A DNA stretch of 64,000 nucleotides, taken from assembly GCF_001485415.1 (NCBI RefSeq), contig NZ_BCMQ01000007.1, forward strand, positions 1-64,000, in the 5' to 3' direction. The stretch comes from Myroides odoratimimus. GTDB taxonomy: Bacteria > Bacteroidota > Bacteroidia > Flavobacteriales > Flavobacteriaceae. The position numbers and the translations under genes are program-made. Below, one piece after another: positions 28,198-35,090 of this stretch; within the stretch, counting starts at the first letter, position 1, and every line of letters starts with the position of its first letter. The notes beneath the pieces were generated by a model. It did no database searches, was not told the DNA's origin, and saw nothing but the letters and a program-made list of their open reading frames with translations.

Positions 28198-28719
28198 TTA
28201 ACTTTCCCAATTAATATCTATCAAATGACCCTGTAAGTCTGTTCTTATCACAATTACGGCATCTGCGTATTCTTTACCAATACTGTAGTCAAATACTAAA
28301 TAATACTTTTTGTTTAGCTCATCTACTGGATACAACCAAATATGAACTAGTTTGAGTTTTTGATATAAGATAGTATTTCCTTCTTTGGATAGGTTATTTA
28401 TCCCCAATGACGCTAGCTCTTCTCTCTGTAATTCTTCTAAATGAAAGGTGATGTATTCTTGTACAAGACTTGTGTCAGAATTATAATCTTGTTGTAGATA
28501 TTCTTTGTTTCTATTGTTAAATGTAGGGATAGCTTCTATAAAATCTTCTTCATTGAGTTGAATCCTATTAAAGTCAATATTGATGTTTATTGTATCTTGT
28601 TGGACTACTATTCTTTTAAAATAAGAATGATCAGGAGAGGTGTTATTATGATGTATAAATAAGAAAATACCTAATATTGAACCTATAATAATTATAAACA
28701 ATAATATTCTTTTGGTCAT
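28198..28719 (-). CDS. Membrane-anchored protein, function unknown
   Basis: A 173-aa protein with one N-terminal membrane segment (ILLFIIIIGSILGIFLFI, residues 5-22) and an extracytoplasmic domain rich in acidic and aromatic residues. No family is recognised. It could be a membrane-tethered periplasmic domain. The gene stands alone on the minus strand. Confidence 0.55.
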   Translation of the reverse strand: MTKRILLFIIIIGSILGIFLFIHHNNTSPDHSYFKRIVVQQDTININIDFNRIQLNEEDFIEAIPTFNNRNKEYLQQDYNSDTSLVQEYITFHLEELQREELASLGINNLSKEGNTILYQKLKLVHIWLYPVDELNKKYYLVFDYSIGKEYADAVIVIRTDLQGHLIDINWES

Positions 28720-28880
28720 AGGAAGTGCTTTCTTTTTTGAGAATACAAAGTTACATGATTTTATGTGAGTGATTCATAATCATTTGCGATTATTATTTTT
28801 TGAAATGAATGAGTATTAAAGTAAAAAGCCTAGATAATATGAATTACCTAAGCTCTCAGTATATTTTAATAAGAGAATTA

Positions 28881-29423
28881 TTATATAAAGAATTCTCCTG
28901 TATCACTCATTCCCATAGGAAGAGCTGTTCTGTCTATCCATTCTTCTGTTTGTAAGCAAGGGATAGGTTGAGTGTGTAGTTTAAGTTCAAATCCTTCTCT
29001 TGCTTTCTGTACAATCTGCTCTTCTATATTAGAAGAGTTGGTCGCAAAGAATTCTTTGGTTTCTTCAGCAATATGCAGTAATACAATTTGTGTTTTATTA
29101 TCAATAGTGTGAATATCCAATACTTTATAGTAAGCGCCTGACTGTATCATTACTAATCCGTATTCTTCCATCTGAGGAACAAGAGCTGCTACATCTTTAG
29201 CATGAGCAGAGGCGATAAGGTAACGCAAGTTGGTAGTAAGTCCGCCTCCTTTATAAGTAGCATCTGTGAAACCGCATTCTTGTATAATCTGCCCAATATG
29301 ATATTTATCGATTAACTCTTGACTTAGTTCACAGTCGCGATAGAATAGGGCTAACCCTGCAAAAGTCATATTGAATATTTCTTCTATTTGTTGTTTGTCC
29401 ATTAGGTATGGGGGTTTGTTCAT
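28881..29423 (-). CDS. Protein of unknown function downstream of the WYL regulator
   Basis: A 180-aa soluble protein without membrane segments or a recognisable motif. Codon use is normal and the length is plausible. It starts 45 bp after the end of the WYL regulator on the same strand and is probably co-transcribed, so it may belong to the RNA-repair module. The start could be the ATG at 29423 or the internal one at 29402 (MDKQQIEEIF). Function not recognised. Confidence 0.6.
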   Translation of the reverse strand: MNKPPYLMDKQQIEEIFNMTFAGLALFYRDCELSQELIDKYHIGQIIQECGFTDATYKGGGLTTNLRYLIASAHAKDVAALVPQMEEYGLVMIQSGAYYKVLDIHTIDNKTQIVLLHIAEETKEFFATNSSNIEEQIVQKAREGFELKLHTQPIPCLQTEEWIDRTALPMGMSDTGEFFI

Positions 29424-29468
29424 TCAAAATAATAAGTGACGAAGTTACTTAATTTAGAAAGTATTCTT

Positions 29469-30503
29469 TTAAATTTCTTCTTTTTCTGTTGGGGGCATAT
29501 ACTGTTCATTCATTTTCATCACTCGCTTCATTATTCGTTTTTGTAATATCTTAGGAGCGATGACTTTCAGCGTTTCACCGAAGCCAAGTATTTCTCTCTC
29601 GAGTTCGAAGTTAAGAACCACATCTATGCGTATCTTCATACCTGTCTCATCTTCTTCTAATACTTGCTGAGAGTGGTGTAGGGGTTTGGTCTTTACGTAA
29701 GGCATATTATAGGCATTCACCCATAGTATTACCTTCTGAGCTCGATCTTGTTCTGTCTTAGTTACTCCAAGGGTATCATTATAATATCGGTCAAAGTCTA
29801 CTCCTTCATATTCTTTATAAGGTTCGTTTGCTAAGGCATATACATTGATGATACGGTCAAGTGCCAATGTCAGTAAATGTTTATGGCTACTACTGCGCAC
29901 GACTACAAACCACCTGTTGCGATACTCTTTTAATAAGTATGGATAGTAGATATTCTTAGTAGCTTCTTTAGACTTGAAAGATTTGTATTCTATTAGTAGG
30001 GTTTGTTTATTCTTAATGGCATCATATAAAGGACTGATAAATTTAATTCCCTTTAGCAAACTATTGCCCTCCATTTGTATATAGTTAGGCGCTTTCGTAC
30101 TACGGGTCAGTAAACTGTTATCCAACTTCGCAATGACTTCACTCATCTCATCTACTTGACTGAATCCGTTGAGGTGTTTCAGGATAGCGACTACTTCTTT
30201 TAGCTTTTCTGTATCTGCATCGTTGATAGGAGAGTTTTTGATGCTGTAGTTAGCATCCTCATAGGTATAATATTTTCTATCTACTACGATGATAGGAGCG
30301 TTATATCCAAGGCTATCACTACGCATTGCTTGTATGTCGAGCTGTATCGTACGCTTGCTGATACCAGTGTCTATACCTTCGTATTCGTATAGGGCATCAG
30401 CTACCTTCTCGATGAGGTCATTCAGTGTCCATTTTCTGAATCTGTTTCGTAGACATTCATCAATAATTCGGTAGCGCAATAGTGCTAATTTGTTCGTTGC
30501 CAT
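29469..30503 (-). CDS. WYL-domain transcriptional regulator
   Basis: A 344-aa regulator. I choose the ATG at 30503 (MATNKLALLRYRI); an upstream in-frame ATG at 30530 adds nine residues lying on the -7 box. Residues 1-80 form a winged HTH of the DeoR/YafY kind (FRKWTLNDLIEKVADAL, KRTIQLDIQAMR); the middle has the WYL ligand-binding fold (QTLLIEYKSF, YPYLLKEYRNRWFVV in place of strict W-Y-L); the C-terminus is the WCX region. WYL domains sense nucleic acids or nucleotides and often control defence and RNA-repair genes. It is divergent from the slipin-RtcB module and faces two matching dyads (30554-30572, 30654-30672). Confidence 0.88.
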   Translation of the reverse strand: MATNKLALLRYRIIDECLRNRFRKWTLNDLIEKVADALYEYEGIDTGISKRTIQLDIQAMRSDSLGYNAPIIVVDRKYYTYEDANYSIKNSPINDADTEKLKEVVAILKHLNGFSQVDEMSEVIAKLDNSLLTRSTKAPNYIQMEGNSLLKGIKFISPLYDAIKNKQTLLIEYKSFKSKEATKNIYYPYLLKEYRNRWFVVVRSSSHKHLLTLALDRIINVYALANEPYKEYEGVDFDRYYNDTLGVTKTEQDRAQKVILWVNAYNMPYVKTKPLHHSQQVLEEDETGMKIRIDVVLNFELEREILGFGETLKVIAPKILQKRIMKRVMKMNEQYMPPTEKEEI

Positions 30504-30527
30504 GCGTTTTATGTTATTTTTCTTAAT

Positions 30528-30535
30528 CAAATATA
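30528..30535 (-). promoter_or_regulatory. -7 box of the WYL regulator promoter
   Basis: TATATTTG on the minus strand is a perfect TAnnTTTG match, 25 bp upstream of the start codon. Confidence 0.6.
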
Positions 30536-30553
30536 CTTATTCTTCTCTTTATG

Positions 30554-30572
30554 TACGCAGTATAATTGCGTA
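30554..30572. promoter_or_regulatory. Dyad 1, candidate WYL operator
   Basis: TACGCA (30554-30559), a 7-bp spacer, TGCGTA (30567-30572): a perfect inverted repeat reaching the -33 region of the regulator's own promoter. Exactly 100 bp from dyad 2. Confidence 0.6.
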
Positions 30573-30653
30573 GTTGTTTTTTGTTTGAATTATTTATAAT
30601 TGTAATTAGCTGATATTTAGTGGTTAATAAAAAGTTTTACAAATATTTATTAG

Positions 30654-30672
30654 TGCGCAATTTGATTGCGTA
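30654..30672. promoter_or_regulatory. Dyad 2, candidate WYL operator
   Basis: TGCGCA (30654-30659), a 7-bp spacer, TGCGTA (30667-30672), the same layout as dyad 1. The -33 box TTTG (30661-30664) of the rightward promoter lies inside its spacer. Confidence 0.6.
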
Positions 30673-30690
30673 GGTAGGTATGCATCTTTG
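30661..30690 (+). promoter_or_regulatory. Promoter of the tRNA-like RNA / slipin transcript
   Basis: TTTG at 30661-30664, an 18-bp spacer and CATCTTTG at 30683-30690 (one mismatch to TAnnTTTG). Transcription would start near 30697, more than 500 nt before the slipin start codon, so the leader contains the tRNA-like RNA. Confidence 0.55.
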
Positions 30691-30696
30691 TACTGT

Positions 30697-31200
30697 TCGA
30701 AAGATACAAACCTTGGAAGCGTTTCAGTATAGCGCAGAAGTAAGGGGCAGTAGTTTACCTTATCCTGTTTGTAATCAGAAGAACAACTAATATGGGATTA
30801 GTAAAATGTTCATGTCGTAGGTTCGAATCCTACTATTACCTCAGGGTAATATAGATTAGCGGTTAGATCAGAACAATTGCCTTTTAAGCAATTTTGGAGA
30901 AGAAGAGGAACTTCATTAAAAATCCTCTCCATATAAAAAAGGTTCAGTTAAATAGTGTTTCTGTCTTTTCTTCATACAGTCTTAGACTAAGAGAATAAAA
31001 GACAACTTATCAAAGCCTGTAAAAACAAGCTATGCTGTAGAAGAGGGATAAGGGATGATATAGGGTGGATGACTTGCTCAGTGAGACATTCAGGACTATA
31101 CACAAGCTATTCTATTGTACAGTTTACTTCTTTTTCCGCCTGAGATAAGTGAAGGCTATTTAGACTGTTCTTTATGATAAAGACGTAAAATATTAAAAAT
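30697..31200 (+). ncRNA. Structured 500-nt leader or free-standing RNA
   Basis: No ORF is visible. Besides the tRNA-like domain (30807-30875) it holds several hairpins: TAAGG/CCTTA near 30740-30762, ACTAAT/ATTAGT at 30786-30802, ATTGC/GCAAT with a 7-nt loop at 30876-30892, a bulged hairpin ending in TCCTCTCC (about 30896-30930), and GTCTTTT/AAAAGAC at 30963-31003 enclosing AGTC/GACT. The direct repeat ACAAGCTAT occurs at 31025 and 31102. The 3' limit of the RNA cannot be read; it may be processed from the slipin mRNA. Confidence 0.5.
30807..30875 (+). ncRNA. Circularly permuted tRNA-like domain, open at the anticodon loop
   Basis: Read in order: anticodon-stem 3' strand TGTTC (30807-30811), 5-nt variable loop ATGTC, T-stem GTAGG, T-loop TTCGAAT, CCTAC (to 30833), acceptor 3' strand TATTACC (30834-30840), a TCAG loop, acceptor 5' strand GGTAATA (30845-30851), TA (positions 8-9), D-stem GATT, D-loop AGCGGTTA, GATC (to 30869), A26, anticodon-stem 5' strand GAACA (30871-30875). 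All stems pair fully (7, 5, 4 and 5 bp, one G-U) and invariant tRNA bases are present. The order is that of a permuted tRNA whose ends lie at the anticodon loop. Bacterial YrlA Y RNAs are known tRNA mimics and are the closest concept. Confidence 0.75.
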
Positions 31201-31208
31201 ATACAGCT

Positions 31209-32303
31209 ATGAAAAAGTTACAAGTAAAAACAAATCACGTTGCCTTAGTGTTTAAACAAGGAGAATTACAGAGAGTATATACTGCTGGTGAATACTGGTT
31301 ATGGGGTGAGAAAGAGGTGATGGAATACAATATGTCTGAGTACTTCGGTATGCGTAGAGATATAGAAGCTCTGTTATTAAATACAGAGTTAAGAGGAATG
31401 TTAGAGGTGATCGACGTGATGGATAATGAAGTGGTATTGGTGTATAAAAACAAAGTGTTTAATGTAGTATTAGGTGCTGGTAGACATATCTATTGGAAGG
31501 CTGCGACTGAGTACTCTTTTGAGCGGTATACTATAGATGGATTAGAAGTGGACAAGACTATCGCTCGTAATATCATGGGGAAAGGCAATATGTCAAACTT
31601 CGTGAGAATGTACACGGTAGGGGCTAATGAGAAAGGATTGTTATTCGTGGATGGGCAGTTCCAAGAGGTCTTGAATGCTGGTGAATACAGATATTGGAAA
31701 AACGATATCAAGGTACAAATCATCCTTGTCGATATACGTCAGCAAGTGATGGATATGAATGGGCAAGAGATATTGACGAAAGACAAAGTACAGTTGCGTA
31801 TCAACTTCAATTTGGTGTACCAAGTACAAGATTTGTTGAATGCCTATGTGGACAACAAGGAGGTGGAGAAACAGATGTATAATGTAGTGCAATTGATGTT
31901 AAGAGAGAAAGTCGGTAGAATGTCTTTTGATGAATTGATGGAGAGCAAAGAGAACTTGTCTTCTGAAATCTTGAATGGGGTGAAAGAAGAAATAGCATCT
32001 TTAGGTATCGAAGTAAAAAACTGTGGTATCAAAGATATCATCTTACCAGGGGATATCAGAGAGATCATGAATCAGGTGTTGATCGCCGAGAAAAAAGCTC
32101 AGGCAAATATGATCACGCGTAGAGAAGAGACAGCTGCTACACGTAGCTTGTTAAACACAGCGAAGTTGATGGAAGAGAACGAAATGCTAATGCGATTAAA
32201 AGAAATGGAATACATCGAAAAGATCGCTGATAAAGTAGGAGAAATCAGCTTGTCTGGTGGCGGTAATGTCTTGAAACAATTGAAAGAGGTGTTTTCAAGA
32301 TAG
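31209..32303 (+). CDS. Slipin-family SPFH/band-7 protein
   Basis: A 364-aa protein with the SPFH fold: two N-terminal repeats of a VALVFKQGE...AGEYWLWG / KGLLFVDGQ...AGEYRYWK type, then QEILTKDKVQLRINFNLVYQV and the slipin signature region with ISLGIEVKNCGIKDIILPGDIREIM, and a C-terminal coiled coil (EKKAQANMITRREETAATRSLLNTAK). No N-terminal membrane hairpin is evident, so it is probably cytoplasmic or peripherally bound. Slipins recur next to RtcB and RlaP in bacterial RNA-repair operons. It is the first protein gene after the structured leader. Confidence 0.88.
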   Translation: MKKLQVKTNHVALVFKQGELQRVYTAGEYWLWGEKEVMEYNMSEYFGMRRDIEALLLNTELRGMLEVIDVMDNEVVLVYKNKVFNVVLGAGRHIYWKAATEYSFERYTIDGLEVDKTIARNIMGKGNMSNFVRMYTVGANEKGLLFVDGQFQEVLNAGEYRYWKNDIKVQIILVDIRQQVMDMNGQEILTKDKVQLRINFNLVYQVQDLLNAYVDNKEVEKQMYNVVQLMLREKVGRMSFDELMESKENLSSEILNGVKEEIASLGIEVKNCGIKDIILPGDIREIMNQVLIAEKKAQANMITRREETAATRSLLNTAKLMEENEMLMRLKEMEYIEKIADKVGEISLSGGGNVLKQLKEVFSR

Positions 32304-32313
32304 TTTACGGTTG

Positions 32314-32325
32314 ACTGTTAACAGT
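32314..32325. repeat. Short palindrome ACTGTTAACAGT
   Basis: A 12-bp perfect palindrome within a longer segment that shares GTTGACTGT with 38678-38686; a related 20-bp palindrome lies at 54752-54771. Confidence 0.4.
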
Positions 32326-32335
32326 GGATGGTAAA

Positions 32336-32457
32336 GAGGTAGTAGTTTAATTAGGTAAAACGTGGAGTATAGTAATTATGCAATTACCAAAAGGTCAAGT
32401 GTGATTTACTCCACTGAGGGACTCCAAGATGCAGGTTCGATTCCTGTCTGTTTCACA
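32336..32457 (+). ncRNA. tRNA-like RNA with a 54-nt insert replacing the anticodon loop
   Basis: Normal tRNA order. Acceptor GAGGTAG (32336-32342) pairs with CTGTTTC (32448-32454; three G-U). TA at positions 8-9. D-stem GTTT/AAAC (32345-32348, 32358-32361) with D-loop AATTAGGTA. Anticodon stem TGGAG (32363-32367) with CTCCA (32422-32426). T-arm GCAGG-TTCGATT-CCTGT (32431-32447). Then A, CA. The anticodon loop is replaced by 32368-32421, which contains hairpin GTAATT/AATTAC and an AGGTCAAG motif shared with the two helices downstream. A competing pairing is GTGGAGT (32362-32368) with ACTCCAC (32408-32414). Probably cut out of the operon transcript by RNase P and RNase Z. Confidence 0.7.
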
Positions 32458-32462
32458 ATAAT

Positions 32463-32530
32463 AATCAAGGTCAAGTGGGTTTTACTTCTTTACACTTTTG
32501 GATAGCTAATAAGCCCACCCTTACCTGATT
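32463..32530 (+). ncRNA. Bulged helix B (Y-RNA-like stem)
   Basis: Stem, 5' to 3': AATC-(a)-AGGT-(c)-AAG-TGGGTTT at 32463-32482 pairs with AAGCCCA-(cc)-CTT-ACCT-GATT at 32511-32530, 18 bp with conserved bulges and a 28-nt loop. It has the same layout and bulges as helix C, with compensatory changes between them. Confidence 0.7.
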
Positions 32531-32586
32531 TAACAAAAGAATGATAGGTTAGAGCGACCTAATAAAAGCTCAAAATAAAGATTAGT

Positions 32587-32651
32587 AATTGAGGTCAAGT
32601 AGGTTTTACTTCTAAACATTTCCCTTGTATCAAACCTGCCCTTACCTGATT
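32587..32651 (+). ncRNA. Bulged helix C (Y-RNA-like stem)
   Basis: AATT-(g)-AGGT-(c)-AAG-TAGGTTT at 32587-32606 pairs with AAACCTG-(cc)-CTT-ACCT-GATT at 32632-32651. Compared with helix B, the second pair of the inner stem changes G-C to A-T and others shift between Watson-Crick and G-U, so the helix is preserved. It ends 14 nt before the next gene and could also act on its translation. Confidence 0.7.
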
Positions 32652-32664
32652 AAATTTAATAATT

Positions 32665-34893
32665 ATGAAAACAAATGTATTAAGAGTAGCGATTAGAAAT
32701 CAAGCTATTTATGTTGCAGATACAGCTATAACTGTAACGTTTAATAAAGAAGTATTCTCTTTTGTAGAGAATGTGAGAAAGCTTGGATTTGGGTTGAGTG
32801 AAGAGTTGTTGAATGCGTTAAAATACGTTGATTCTGAAACATACCAAGTTATTTATAACACTTTGCAAGGTATATTAGGAACCAAGCACAATTGGACTCC
32901 GTTAGTGAAAGATTGGTTAATACCAACAGGAGAAACAGACTTAGACCATTATATTACTTATATGGCAAATTGGTTTGGTACTTCTAATGATGAGACGTTA
33001 AGTTGTGGACATAAGATTCCTAAAAAGACCTTTCCCTTAGAACGATATAACGGATGTCCATTCTGTGGGACGCCATTTGAGTTTGAACAATTAAAGTTGT
33101 ATGGTGGAGGTAGTAAAATGAAGGTATTGGACTTATGGCAAGATCAAGAGGCAACTACTTATTTAGAAGGTTTGATTAAGGCTAATACTGCTTTGGATGC
33201 GACGCAGATAGACTCGTTAAAAATGTTGTTGGCAGTATATCCTTTGCCTGCGGCAGAGGTGAAGATGAAGGAGACATTGATGTTGTTAATCGACTGTTAT
33301 GTAGAGGCAGGTGAGATAGCTAAGGCGGGAGCGTTGTTAAAAAGCCCAACAGATATCATGAGATACTTGTGGTATAAGAAAACAGGTTTCTTACAATTGA
33401 TACTGCCAAAGACTATTATCGCTCGTCAAGCGAAGAATCACGCTCATTTTAAGATGAGGTTAGATTCGAGTAATAGAGCGAAAGAAGATGTGAAAGAAAA
33501 CTTGAAGTTAAAGTATTCGAGAAAAGAAGCATTAATGGTGGCTACTTGGTTAAACGAGATGGCGATGGATATCGAGTTGATGTGTGAGAATATGCACCCT
33601 AAACGCGGTATGTGGATCCGTTTCATCAGAGCCTTGCGTTTAGCTGAATACAGCAAGAGAACGGGGTTTGAACAATTAACAGAGTTATTAGATGTATTCT
33701 ATAATCAAATCTATACTGTGACAGCAGGTAGAATAGAACACTACAGATTAAAGATGGATGCAGACCGCGCTTTTGCATTGCTAAAGTCGCGTCCTGGGTT
33801 ATTCGCTCGTTCATTGTTTTCAAGTATGTTGTGTTTTGGTGACGACGTTACTTTAGAACACTTTGCTAAGGTGGTAGATAAAGTACCAATGAGGTTGTTA
33901 TTGACGTTGAATATGTATGCAGATACGTATTTTGACCCAACTGCCAGTAGAGTAATGAAGCCATTAGGTGGAGTGAATAAAGTGATAGCTGTGAATCAAT
34001 GGGTAAAAGCGTATGATGAGGCTACATTAAAAGCAATGGTGGGTAAGATAGAGTCTTTTGTGTTGACAGAAGTGATGCGTCGATTTGCAATGCAAAAGAA
34101 TGAGAATAAAACAATCTATATCAGCGAGGATTTGTATAACATTCCTTTAGCAATAGGGGATAGAGCAGATAATGTTCAAGACTTGCCTGTAGCGTTAATG
34201 GGGACTAAGTTTCCATTAGAAGGACATGAGGTAAGATTGTTTATGCAGTGGGGGGCAGGTTTGCCTGCTCAACATTTAGATATGGATTTGAGCTGTCATA
34301 TCGCTTATACAGATAAGGTAGAAGTGTGTAGTTATTACAGCTTGTCGCCATTAGGATGTCAGCATAGTGGAGATATCAGAAGTATTCCTAATCAGATAGG
34401 TACTGCCGAGTATATAAACATAGATGTGCAAGCATTGAGAAGAGCAAAGACGAAGTATGTAACTTTTACAAGCAATGCTTATAGTAATGGAGCTATAACG
34501 CCAAACTTGGTAGTAGGGTGGATGGATGCTAAGTATCCGATGACTGTATCAAACAATAAGGGCGTAGCGTACGATCCGTCAGCTGTAATTCACCAAGTAC
34601 GTGTGACAAATAGCTTGACAAAAGGATTGGTATTTGGGGTGTTGGATGTTGAGAAAGGAGAGATTATATGGTTAGAGATGGCATTCGGTGGACAAAATAT
34701 ACAGTCATTGGATAGCAAAACATTAAACATATTCTTAAAGAAGTTAGAAGCCAAAACGAAAGTAGCAGATTTGTTAATGATTAAGGCTCAAGCACAAGGA
34801 ATGAACATTGTGTATTCAGTAGAAGCAGCAGATGAGGTGTACGATGCTAAATGGGCTATTGATTCGGCTAATGTGATGAGGTTAATTAGTTGA
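32665..34893 (+). CDS. RING-like zinc finger protein with helical repeats and TerD-like C-terminus
   Basis: A 742-aa cytoplasmic protein. Residues 114-134 have C-G-H ... C-P-F-C (LSCGHKIPKKTFPLERYNG then CPFC), a half-RING or treble-clef knuckle. A long alpha-helical middle (about 180-500) looks like HEAT or TROVE-type repeats but has no decisive signature. The C-terminal part (about 530-700), with LDMDLSCHIAYTD, CQHSGDIRS and INIDVQALRRAKTKYVTF, resembles the TerD beta-sandwich. It recalls the MXAN_6230/SCO0854 RING-domain proteins; this is from memory and moderate in confidence. Placed between tRNA-like RNAs and RNA-repair enzymes, it may be the RNA-binding or scaffold component, in the position a TROVE/Rsr protein has in other systems. 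Confidence 0.6.
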   Translation: MKTNVLRVAIRNQAIYVADTAITVTFNKEVFSFVENVRKLGFGLSEELLNALKYVDSETYQVIYNTLQGILGTKHNWTPLVKDWLIPTGETDLDHYITYMANWFGTSNDETLSCGHKIPKKTFPLERYNGCPFCGTPFEFEQLKLYGGGSKMKVLDLWQDQEATTYLEGLIKANTALDATQIDSLKMLLAVYPLPAAEVKMKETLMLLIDCYVEAGEIAKAGALLKSPTDIMRYLWYKKTGFLQLILPKTIIARQAKNHAHFKMRLDSSNRAKEDVKENLKLKYSRKEALMVATWLNEMAMDIELMCENMHPKRGMWIRFIRALRLAEYSKRTGFEQLTELLDVFYNQIYTVTAGRIEHYRLKMDADRAFALLKSRPGLFARSLFSSMLCFGDDVTLEHFAKVVDKVPMRLLLTLNMYADTYFDPTASRVMKPLGGVNKVIAVNQWVKAYDEATLKAMVGKIESFVLTEVMRRFAMQKNENKTIYISEDLYNIPLAIGDRADNVQDLPVALMGTKFPLEGHEVRLFMQWGAGLPAQHLDMDLSCHIAYTDKVEVCSYYSLSPLGCQHSGDIRSIPNQIGTAEYINIDVQALRRAKTKYVTFTSNAYSNGAITPNLVVGWMDAKYPMTVSNNKGVAYDPSAVIHQVRVTNSLTKGLVFGVLDVEKGEIIWLEMAFGGQNIQSLDSKTLNIFLKKLEAKTKVADLLMIKAQAQGMNIVYSVEAADEVYDAKWAIDSANVMRLIS

Positions 34894-34990
34894 CAGTTAA
34901 TGGTGTTGTAGAGATTCAATTTCTTGCGTCTTGACTCACTGTAAAACAATAACCATAAGCCATTCTTCTTGTCCCACTTTTTGATACCAA

Positions 34991-35031
34991 AAGCGACTAT
35001 AATGAGTCAAATGAGTTCATTATAGTCACTT
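34991..35031 (+). promoter_or_regulatory. Strong dyad upstream of the RlaP genes
   Basis: GACTATAATGA (34995-35005) pairs perfectly with TCATTATAGTC (35017-35027) over an 11-nt loop, and AAG/CTT outside. No T-run follows on the plus strand, so it is not a normal terminator; it lies just upstream of a -7 box and may be a regulator site or an mRNA processing hairpin. Confidence 0.5.
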
Positions 35032-35057
35032 CAAAAAAAGCATGAAAGGTGAATAAG

Positions 35058-35065
35058 TAGTTTTG
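35058..35065 (+). promoter_or_regulatory. -7 box before the RlaP pair
   Basis: TAGTTTTG is a perfect TAnnTTTG match 25 bp before the start codon. No -33 TTG is present at the right distance, which fits an activated promoter. Confidence 0.5.
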
Positions 35066-35090
35066 TGAGGAATCAATAAGATAAAATGCT

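Noticed and set aside
30660..30850. A conventional tRNA gene using the T-arm at 30817-30833
   Set aside because: No upstream strand matches the acceptor TATTACC; the perfect partner GGTAATA and the D-arm lie downstream, so the order is permuted.
30844..30930. A tRNA-Lys with anticodon loop CTTTTAA at 30881-30887
   Set aside because: D-arm and a 7-nt loop look right, but there is no downstream T-arm of the TTCRANN type and no acceptor partner; the loop is better seen as a flanking hairpin.
31641..32068. Several overlapping minus-strand reading frames in the slipin gene
   Set aside because: All lie within a conserved coding gene and have low-complexity, unlikely protein sequences.
32336..32457. 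A functional tRNA with intron
   Set aside because: No anticodon can be assigned once the insert is removed and the acceptor has three G-U pairs; a tRNA-like regulatory RNA is more likely, although splicing is listed as a test.
34991..35031. Terminator after the 742-aa protein gene
   Set aside because: Strong hairpin, but the following bases on the plus strand are A-rich, not T-rich, and a -7 box follows.
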